Source: Anthopleura xanthogrammica (taxonomy: Eukaryota > Cnidaria > Anthozoa > Actiniaria > Actiniidae). Taken from it: 64,000 nucleotides of DNA. The position numbers and the translations under genes are program-made. Below the pieces are notes generated by a model. The model was given only the letters and a program-made list of their open reading frames with translations, did no database searches and was not told the origin of the DNA. Shown here piece by piece: positions 56,863 through 64,000 of this stretch (position 1 is its first letter; every line of letters starts with the position of its first letter). The DNA lies in contig OZ025214.1 in NCBI GenBank assembly GCA_964019055.1, forward strand, positions 10,801,101-10,865,100, given 5' to 3'.

Positions 56863-57924
56863 TTATTGTCCAAATCTTTCTGGTTTTCTTCTCTCTCTTG
56901 TTGGATAACGTGGTTGAAATTGTTGACTTGGAAGACTTTGTGGGCTTGGTTGTATTGGCAGTGGTTTTTCATTTAGTTGACTAGTTGGTTTCCATTGTCT
57001 TCTCTCTACTTTCTTTTCTTTTTCGGTTGAAGTCGGTTGTTTAGATTTACAATCTAATTCTGGCCAGCTCGATTTCTTTATTTCTAAGTCTGGTGTTGTT
57101 GGTATTTCTGTTGGGGTGAATTCCTCTTCTTTCCTGCGAGGTATTAAACTGGTTGGAATAAATCTTGTCCTCATCTGAGTACAGTGTCTTTTCCAAATGA
57201 CGTCTTCAACTTGGACTTCAAAGTTCCTTGGACTGATCTCTTTGAGTACAACTCCCGGTAGCCATTTTGCTCCTTTTCCAAAATTCAAAACAAACACTGC
57301 TTGATTTGGCTTGAACTCTGCCTTGAAATCAGAATTATCTTGGAAGATTTTAACTTGTTGTTTCATCTCCATACTTTTCTGTCTTAGCAGATCAAATATT
57401 GTCTTAGGTAGTCGATTCATTAATAATTCCGCTGGTGTCTTTCCCATTGTAGTTGGTGTTATCCTATAAGTGAACAAAAACTTGTCCAATCTCTCTTGTA
57501 GTGGTTGTTCGTTTACTTTCATTTGAGTAGTCTTCAACTTAAAATGTCCCACATAACGTTCAGCTAAACCGTTCGTTGCAGGATGTGCAGGTGCAGTCTT
57601 TGTGTGAAAAATACCATTCCGGCGAAGAAATGTTCCAAATTCGTTACTTGTAAACTGTGTTCCATTGTCAGTCACGATGTGATCAGGCAAACCAAAATGA
57701 CTGAATAAATGTCTTAAGGCTTTGATGGTATTACTTGATGTGATAGACTTCATTGGAACAATTTCCAGGTACTTGGAGTAAGCATCCACTATAACTAAAA
57801 ACATCTGTCCTTCATAAGGGCCCGCAAAATCAAGATGTAAACGTTTCCAAGGTCCAGAAGGCCAAGACCATTTTGCTTGCTGTACGTCGGCTGGTTTCTT
57901 TGCGTTTTCTTGGCAGGCCAGGCA
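56863..57924 (-). CDS. Ty3/gypsy Pol, integrase portion after the in-frame stop
   Basis: Continues in the same frame as the Gag-Pol ORF directly after the TAA at 57925-57927. It opens with the second half of the zinc-binding HHCC motif (CLAC). The catalytic core follows, with the first Asp in VIVDAYSKYLE, the second in IVTDNGTQF and the Glu in ATNGLAERYV, a D,D-35-E arrangement. A C-terminal region with a small beta-barrel-like stretch (QAVFVLNFGKGAKWLPGVV) and a proline/lysine-rich tail ends at a stop at 56863. The first in-frame Met is at 57804. Normal translation would enter from upstream. Confidence 0.88.
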   Translation of the reverse strand, partial: CLACQENAKKPADVQQAKWSWPSGPWKRLHLDFAGPYEGQMFLVIVDAYSKYLEIVPMKSITSSNTIKALRHLFSHFGLPDHIVTDNGTQFTSNEFGTFLRRNGIFHTKTAPAHPATNGLAERYVGHFKLKTTQMKVNEQPLQERLDKFLFTYRITPTTMGKTPAELLMNRLPKTIFDLLRQKSMEMKQQVKIFQDNSDFKAEFKPNQAVFVLNFGKGAKWLPGVVLKEISPRNFEVQVEDVIWKRHCTQMRTRFIPTSLIPRRKEEEFTPTEIPTTPDLEIKKSSWPELDCKSKQPTSTEKEKKVERRQWKPTSQLNEKPLPIQPSPQSLPSQQFQPRYPTRERRKPERFGQ

Positions 57925-60900
57925 TTATTTTACTTGACTCTCAATGTCGGCATCAATTCCAGGCCACCACAAGTACATTCTTGCAAGTTGTTTGGTTTTT
58001 ACAATTCCTAAATGCTCTGCATGCATGTCGTTTAACAGAATTTGACGTAGTGAAGAAGGAATAATGACTCGTTCATTCCAGATTAACTTGTCGTCCTCCG
58101 TTGTAATGTCAAATCTTTTTCTGTGATAAGGTAGTAAATCTTCTGTTGGTTGATCAGGCCAACCATGTCGTGTGTAGTACAAAACTTTCTTTAAAACAGG
58201 ATCTTTCTTCGTCTCCATGGCAACAACTTCTGCTTTGATAACTTCCTCTTGAGTAAAAAGAACTTGAACTGATTCTTTTTCTTCTTTCGTAGCTTTCCCA
58301 TCCATAGGACTCCGAGACAAAAAGTCCGCACAGTAGTTTTCCTTCCCAGGGATAAATTCAATGGTATAGTCGTAGGCAGCCAATAGTAAAGACCATCTCT
58401 TTAATCTCGATGAAGCCATTTGAGGAATTGGTTTGTGTTCTCCACATAGTGTAACCAAAGGCTTGTGATCAGTTTTCAACACAAAATGTCGACCAAGTAA
58501 GTACTGTCGGAATTTGGTAACTCCAAACACAATAGCCAATGATTCCTTTTCAATTTGAGAATACTTTTTCTCTGCATCTGTAAGTACTCTCGAAGCAAAA
58601 ACTACAGGTTTAAGTTCCCCATTGCTTGCCGGTTGTAAAATCACAGCTCCAATTCCAATTGAAGATGCATCAGCTTGAAAGACAAGGGTTGCTTTAAGGT
58701 CGTAGTGCTGCAAAACTTTGTCAGACGTTATTTCAGCTTTGATACGCTCAAGAGCTTGTTGCTGTTCCTTTTCCCACGTCCAGAGTTGATCCTTTCTTAA
58801 CAGCTTGTACAAAGGTGTCATAATTCCCGCGAAGTTAGGAATGAAGTGACGTAAATAATTAGCCATCCCGATGAAACTTTGCAGTTCCTTAACGTTAGTT
58901 GGTGGCTTAGAAAGATGAATTGCTTCTACTTTCTTGTTAGATGGAGAAATCCCTGATGACGACAAAACAAATCCCAGGTATTCAATCTTCTCCTCCATGA
59001 AATCACATTTCTCCTTTTTCAGCTTGAGACCCCTCTCTTGTAATCGAGTAAGAACTTGATGCAAGTTATGCATATGTTCCTCGTCAGTATGCCCAGTCAC
59101 AAGTATGTCATCGATGTAAACAACACATCCAGGCAAATCACTTAGTACCCCCTCCATGGTACGTTGAAAAATAGTAACAGCACTTGTCACGCCAAAGGGT
59201 AGGCGGTTATACTGATATAACCCCTTTGTTGTATTAATCGTAGTAAATTTCTTGCTCTCAGGTGATAATTCCAATTGATGATATGCACTAGATAAATCCA
59301 GCTTAGTGAATTTCTTTCCACCTTGCAATTTAGCAATTAATTCTTCAATCGTAGGTAATGGATACTGTTCCAACACTGAATGTTTGTTAATCGTTCCAGA
59401 ATAATCGCCGCAAATTCCCAGGGACCCATCCGGTTTCAATATTGGTACTGTTGGTGAAGCCCATTCAGAATACTCCACTTTCTCTATAATTCCATCCGCT
59501 TCCAATTTATCCAAAGACTTCTCATACTGATCCCTAATTGCAAAAGGAACAGTTCTTGCTTTCATAAACACAGGATTGCTTTCATCCACACGTAAAGAAA
59601 CTTGTACATCTTTAAGCTTTCCAATTACGGAATTATCAAATAATTCACCATATTGTTGAACAATATGATCTTGAGCCATTGAAGAAACTCCAAAAATATT
59701 ACGCCAAGGTAAAGTTACTTTAGACATCAGATCTCTTCCAAGCAGCGATGGGCCAGAACCATCAACAACACGGATAATTAAATTAGCTTCTTGATCTCCA
59801 ACTTTCACTTTCAATTCTTTCTCTCCATAACAATGAATAAGATTTCCAGTATAACTCTTCAAAGATAAACTAGGTTTACCCAGAGTAGACAAATCATCAC
59901 GAAGCTTTAGAAAATCTTGCTTCTTCAATAAAGTAACAGCGCTCCCAGTGTCAATTTCCATTGGAATTTCAATTCCTTCGATGTTGACAGCGATTGAATA
60001 ATTAGATGCATGTTGCGATCCAGTGACTTCGTTTGTATTCACATGAAACATATGCACTTCGTATTCACTTTCTTCGCTTTCCTCCGCAATTTCAATCTGG
60101 TTAGTATGATGAGACTTTGCTTCTTCACGTTTTTTCTTCAAGCACATTTTACGTAGGTGTCCCAACTTAGAACAGTAATGACATTTCGTCGTACGGTACT
60201 TGCATTTATCTGCCAAGTGATCCGTAGCGCCACAACGATAACATTCTCTGGCCGGCTTTTGACGCCTTTGCTCGTTCGATGAACTTTTGTTATTCTTAGG
60301 TTTCTTCAGTGAAAACTTTTCCTTAGTGAAATTTACCGTAGTAGCATGTAGAAATTTAGCCTCCTTGTGAGCAGCTTCGTCAGCAATTGCAATTTGAACA
60401 GCACGTTCAAAATTACGGTCTTCAGAAAGCAATTTCGTCTTTGTGGATGGATTTCGAACCCCTCCCACAAATTGATCACGTAAAGCACGAGGAAGAAATG
60501 TGCCAAAATTACAATGAACAGCTAAATGCTTTAAACGGTTAGCATACTCCATGACGCTTTCATTTTCGAGTTGAACGGCTTGGTGAAAACGATAAGTTTC
60601 CGCAACTTCTGAAACTTTTGGCTTGAAGTAATTCATCAGTAAATCACATAACTCTTCGTACGATCTTTCAGTTGGTGAATCTGGTAAACACAAATCTTTG
60701 AGCGTCGCGTAGGTCTTCTTTCCAATTAAAGAAATAGTAACGGCAATTTTTTTACGCTCGGCGGAACGTCTTACTGAAGGATTTGCATCGTCAGCTACAA
60801 CTCCGATATCGTTTGCCACAAAATACGCTTCTAAACGCTCCTTGTAAGCCGAAAAGTCATCGGCACCATCAAATGGTTCTAAACTTCCAACAGTAGTCGC

Positions 60901-60993
60901 CATCCTCGTCGCCATTTTTCTAATAAACTCGTCAAAGACTTGAATATTTAATGTACATTTATTGAACAACTTCATTACTTTTATATACATCAC
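57925..60993 (-). CDS. Ty3/gypsy Gag-Pol ORF up to an in-frame stop in integrase
   Basis: 1022 codons as an open frame. The first 26 lie in the LTR, and the likely start is Met27 or Met31, which straddle the tRNA primer site. Gag occupies about residues 31-300 with two CCHC knuckles near 249-290 (CYRCGATDHLADKC and CHYCSKLGHLRKMC). Protease has DTGSAVTLL near 346. RT spans about 480-660 with catalytic YIDDILV near 626. RNase H has FQADASSIGIGAVI near 774 and TDHKPLV later. A chromatin-independent HH of the integrase zinc finger (HAEHLG) precedes the TAA at 57925. There is no gag/pol frameshift, so Gag and Pol are one polyprotein. The single stop probably inactivates integrase of this copy. 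Confidence 0.92.
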   Translation of the reverse strand: MMYIKVMKLFNKCTLNIQVFDEFIRKMATRMATTVGSLEPFDGADDFSAYKERLEAYFVANDIGVVADDANPSVRRSAERKKIAVTISLIGKKTYATLKDLCLPDSPTERSYEELCDLLMNYFKPKVSEVAETYRFHQAVQLENESVMEYANRLKHLAVHCNFGTFLPRALRDQFVGGVRNPSTKTKLLSEDRNFERAVQIAIADEAAHKEAKFLHATTVNFTKEKFSLKKPKNNKSSSNEQRRQKPARECYRCGATDHLADKCKYRTTKCHYCSKLGHLRKMCLKKKREEAKSHHTNQIEIAEESEESEYEVHMFHVNTNEVTGSQHASNYSIAVNIEGIEIPMEIDTGSAVTLLKKQDFLKLRDDLSTLGKPSLSLKSYTGNLIHCYGEKELKVKVGDQEANLIIRVVDGSGPSLLGRDLMSKVTLPWRNIFGVSSMAQDHIVQQYGELFDNSVIGKLKDVQVSLRVDESNPVFMKARTVPFAIRDQYEKSLDKLEADGIIEKVEYSEWASPTVPILKPDGSLGICGDYSGTINKHSVLEQYPLPTIEELIAKLQGGKKFTKLDLSSAYHQLELSPESKKFTTINTTKGLYQYNRLPFGVTSAVTIFQRTMEGVLSDLPGCVVYIDDILVTGHTDEEHMHNLHQVLTRLQERGLKLKKEKCDFMEEKIEYLGFVLSSSGISPSNKKVEAIHLSKPPTNVKELQSFIGMANYLRHFIPNFAGIMTPLYKLLRKDQLWTWEKEQQQALERIKAEITSDKVLQHYDLKATLVFQADASSIGIGAVILQPASNGELKPVVFASRVLTDAEKKYSQIEKESLAIVFGVTKFRQYLLGRHFVLKTDHKPLVTLCGEHKPIPQMASSRLKRWSLLLAAYDYTIEFIPGKENYCADFLSRSPMDGKATKEEKESVQVLFTQEEVIKAEVVAMETKKDPVLKKVLYYTRHGWPDQPTEDLLPYHRKRFDITTEDDKLIWNERVIIPSSLRQILLNDMHAEHLGIVKTKQLARMYLWWPGIDADIESQVK
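60902..60914 (-). other. tRNA-Ser(GCT) primer binding site overlapping the Gag start
   Basis: TGGCGACGAGGAT on the element strand starts four bases after the 5' LTR. It is complementary to a 3' end ATCCTCGTCG+CCA, which I recognise as animal tRNA-Ser(GCT). Its first bases belong to the Met27 codon and its last bases to the Met31 codon, so PBS and the Gag initiation region coincide. Confidence 0.85.
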
Positions 60994-61099
60994 AATTCTC
61001 TTGGGTATTGCATAACAGCACGGACGATTACATAACTCTTATTGTATTTATACTCGGACGAACACGAACTAATGAGTTCCTTTATTGCTGAACATAGCA
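60919..61099 (-). repeat. 5' LTR
   Basis: Matches the 3' LTR except for one extra G (near 61023) and the inner terminal dinucleotide (GA instead of CA). Followed on the plus strand by ATATG at 61100-61104. Confidence 0.9.
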
Positions 61100-63255
61100 A
61101 TATGTATTTACATAAAAGATAACGTTTGTTGTAGAATAAACGAGGCAGAAGGAGTGTCAAGTTAGTCGAAGTCGTACTGGTTTATTTGAGAATATTATCA
61201 GGTTTTAAGAACCCGTGACACACCTGTTTTTAGCGACGCCTTTAGATCGAACAATATTGACATATACCATAGTAGCTCTGCCTATCGGGTTGTATTTTGG
61301 ATTTCTGATATTCGAATTCTGCATGTGTTGTAATTCGTTACATTTATGTTTGATTGGAGCTTGGGTGTACAATGAATCCGGAAGCCGATCGTTGTATATA
61401 GTTTTTTATCTTTTTTTTATTATTATTCTGTATGGCGTTATTTTAAAGGCATTTAACAAGTTGTTTTGATGTCGACCGAAATCATTCTGAAGGTTTACTT
61501 TCGTCATCTCATACGTAAGGTTGCTATGTTTCCCTTGTGTTACATGAAGTTCAATGAATAGCCTGAACATCTGGATAATATGAAAGACCTTTAAGGTAAC
61601 CTAGGTGTTCGTCGTATCTAAACAAAGTCCAATCGTGAGTCATTCGTGTTAGCTTAGCTGAGTACGAAAAGCTGTCGGGTCTCAAACGCTTGTTCGGAAA
61701 TCTTCGGCTTGTTTGGAAAGCAAAACTTGGGCTTCTCACCCTCCCCTAGTAGAGGCGAATTTTGCTTTAAGGAAACCACTGTGATATTAAGGTGCCAACC
61801 ATTTATAAAATAGGCCTTATGGCTTTCCTTTACCGATGAATTTAATTTAAATATAACGGGTTAAAATGTAGCATTTTTACGTTTCATGAAGAATTTTAGG
61901 TACAGAAATTCAAATATATCCAATTTTACTTGCCAGAGGATAGTAAACAGTGTCTTGTGGAACACCTCAATCGATATGTAGTTATGTATATATAGTTTTT
62001 TGAAATTGACTTCTCTAAGCTAATTTTTTTTTGTGCTTTCAACTCAAAAACTATTTTCTACGTGAAATACCTTCAATGTAAACAATGGATTCACTTTCGT
62101 TTGTATTCATCTGGGTGGGATCTTATTGTACACCCTGCAGCTGCTTAGGAATATACAGCAATAACGAAACAATACGGAACGACTTAGTATATATGAGTTG
62201 TTTCTCTTTGTTTGTTTACATTTTGAATAAAAAAGACACTTATCATGGCTCCATAGAGTATCGAGGCATATCAAACATTAGGAAACAGCATCGTAAAGCT
62301 AACACAGACAAGATACAGCTTGTATACAAATTTGATTGGCAAATTTTGGGCAGGAAAAAAATTGTGACGACGATCTAAAATCAAACCTAAAACTTGAACG
62401 CAAATAAAATATTGGGCTGTGGAAAAATAAATTGTTTTGAATTTTTGATATATATGTTTTGATGTATTGCTTATATAACTGACGAAAATTAGCGACACAT
62501 CTTAAAAGCTCTTGGAATAAAGCTTTATTTACTAGAAAGGCCGGTGGACACCTCGAAATTATAATTTTTCTCAAAATATCAATTTCATCGATGTCTTTGA
62601 AACGGCGCAAACTTTTTGCTTTAAATTTCTTACACCATTAGACCATAGCTTAATAGAAAAATTCATTGGATGACGAGGGAATTCCACGATGAATTTCACG
62701 AGTAAAAACGATATCGCACGAGTCGCGATTTCTAATGCCATACCTTAAGAAAATCAAGTGATAATAAGACAAAAGCAATTTTTTTTGTGTGGGATCCCTT
62801 ATCTTTCATTGAATTCAGCTTTGAAAGCGTTGAATTCCGCACTGAATCCTTCGCTATCTACGTCACATATTCGTTATCTCGGACCAATCAGCGCGCGAGT
62901 TTTTTTTTGTGATATGGGATTTTATCTAGAATGTAGTGAAATTTCAACAGCTTGCCCTATCAAAACTTCGGGCAAACTCAGGGCATCATGACTGATGTCA
63001 CTTTCAAAGCAAGGATATTTCAGCCCGTATGGCTTGCTTATGAAAAGAGAATATATATATAGAATCCGTAGTAACAAGAAAAAAGGTTTTGAGCCAGCAG
63101 TTTGTTCCTGTCCCTTTCATTTTACATCAGTAACAATTATCTGCTAGCTGAAACGAATATCATTCTGAATCAGTAGATAATCTACACTGCGGACAACTAA
63201 AAACAACAGTAAATATATTTATCTGACAGCTGACATGAGTATATTTGTGGTTTAG

Positions 63256-63460
63256 ATGATGTACCTGAACCAGTTGGTTTGTTCCCTTTGAACTCACGGC
63301 ACAAAACCAAAGACATCAGTAATAGTTACCTGACAGGTGGCACTGCTGTTGGAATCAGTCTTGCACCAGGACCAGATGGCAAGCCAGATAGTTCGTACAA
63401 ACTTGCAGGGAATTCAAGCAGCTACATCGAGATTCCACAACAAGCAAAGCTTGACACACG
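63256..63460 (+). CDS. LamG-domain gene, exon with the start of a laminin-G/concanavalin-like domain
   Basis: 205 bp between a TTTAG acceptor and a donor GTAATC, phase 1 in and phase 2 out. It reads DDVPEPVGLFPLNSRHKT..., then GTAVGISLAPGPDGKPDSSY, then SSSYIEIPQQAKLDTR. The 'GLFPLN...G...L..GP.G....S....GNSSSYIEIP....LDT' pattern is the N-terminal third of LamG-like jellyroll domains of secreted or membrane cnidarian proteins. The next strand is expected in the following exon, outside the window or beyond 63520. The frame and phase fit the leader exons at 55634 and 56155, but the gap of 7 kb makes the link less certain than the exon itself. Confidence 0.7.
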
Positions 63461-64000
63461 GTAATCACCATTTTCATATTTACTTAAGAGCATAAATAAA
63501 GATAAGGCTTCTCAGAATCGCGTACTTTGGGAGATACGAGCAAAAGAGTATGGCTTGATTTTACGGTGTATGAAAATGGCCAACACGGCCTCCAGTTAAG
63601 TGTTGAAGTTTTCTCGTTATCCCGAACGAAAATTGTAGAAACTTTTATTTTTCAAAACTAGAATAGTTGTTCTGCTATTGGAGCAATTTTGAATGAAATT
63701 GCTTTAAATGCGCCTTAGAAGCAGCCTTTAAAATTTGCCCATTTTTTGGGAACATTTTGGGTAGAATTTGGGGGTCTGGAGCCATAAAAAACCATAGCCG
63801 TTTCCATGGCAACAAGGCATTTTGAAGACCCCAACATGGGGTGTTTTCGTGCACCCCCCTGGGTGGCCTACCTGCACACAAAGTTTCAAGGCGGGGCAAA
63901 AATTTTCATTTCCAATTTTGTTTGATTCTTACAGAGACCTGCTCTTAAGTACTGCCGTTTTTAATTACCAAAAGCTCATTGCCCGGGGATACTTCCATAT
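63461..64000. other. intron or intergenic; no further exon recognised
   Basis: Follows the GTAATC donor. A more GC-rich segment (63740-63895) with GGGGTCTGGAG and ACCCCAACATGGGGTG looks repeat-derived. No LamG continuation is seen before the window ends. Confidence 0.4.

Larger units (their letters stand above)
56609..61099 (-). mobile_element. complete Ty3/gypsy LTR retrotransposon (Mag-like), antisense to the host gene
   Basis: 180/181-bp LTRs with TG..CA outer ends lie at 56609-56788 and 60919-61099. The 5-bp target-site duplication is ATATG (56604-56608 and 61100-61104). The PBS matches the 3' end of tRNA-Ser(GCT), and a purine tract abuts the 3' LTR. Gag and Pol are in one frame. Domain order is Gag with two zinc knuckles, protease, RT, RNase H, integrase, as in Ty3/gypsy. 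The two LTRs differ visibly by one single-base indel (GCACGACG vs GCACGGACG) and one terminal base, so the insertion is recent. One in-frame stop interrupts integrase. Confidence 0.93.
56183..63255 (+). other. large intron of the LamG-domain gene, host of a Ty3/gypsy element
   Basis: 7.1 kb, of which 4.5 kb is the LTR element on the opposite strand. Without that insertion the intron would be about 2.6 kb. 61105-63255 has no recognisable gene. The 61215-61469 and 62085-62378 frames lack motifs. Confidence 0.5.

Noticed and set aside
61215..61469. 84-codon membrane-like ORF next to the gypsy element
   Set aside because: No recognisable family, splice context or paralog. AT-rich composition explains the hydrophobicity.

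Overview
This is AT-rich, repeat-dense animal nuclear DNA. The genes have introns with GT/AG borders, widely spaced short exons, and many non-LTR, LTR, Penelope-like and MITE-type repeats. The best clue to the host is a two-exon gene on the minus strand (50156-53318). It encodes a small secreted six-cysteine peptide of the BDS/APETx-like (defensin-4 fold) type, known to me only from sea anemones. Together with the large beta-helix multi-pass membrane proteins, this points to an anthozoan cnidarian, most likely a sea anemone. That assignment is inference.

Layout. 0.8-3.3 kb: a mariner-type MITE and a decayed Penelope-like element with a GIY-YIG end. 4.9-7.6 kb: a 7-bp G-rich minisatellite, an A/T repeat and a 1.1-kb 8-bp minisatellite. 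7.6-12.6 kb (minus): a two-exon CLN3/battenin-like gene. 13.1-24.1 kb: two separated pieces of what looks like one decayed peptidase-like coding region. Between them lie a 881-bp inverted-repeat element and about 2 kb of pentanucleotide satellite, followed by a LINE with an intact 1172-codon ORF2 sitting inside a (TATAC)n array. 26.5-35.1 kb and 38.9-45.8 kb: a tandem pair of genes. In each, a 61-bp signal-peptide exon is followed by one 4.4-kb exon encoding a beta-helix ectodomain, a Cys-rich neck and about nine membrane segments. 50.1-53.5 kb (minus): the toxin-like gene. 55.3 kb: a relic of the beta-helix family. 55.6-63.5 kb: the first exons of a gene with a LamG-like domain. Its large intron holds a complete, young Ty3/gypsy element (56609-61099) with TSD, TG..CA ends, PBS and PPT.

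The strongest observations come from comparing repeats with each other. The tandem pair shows copy-specific insertions with matching empty sites in the sister copy. Its 3' halves are nearly identical while the ectodomains and introns have diverged, as expected from gene conversion. The LINE is bracketed on both sides by the same pentanucleotide, which suggests insertion targeted to a microsatellite.

There were no tools. Domain calls rest on motif recognition by eye, splice sites on consensus and phase agreement, and repeat identities on visual alignment.
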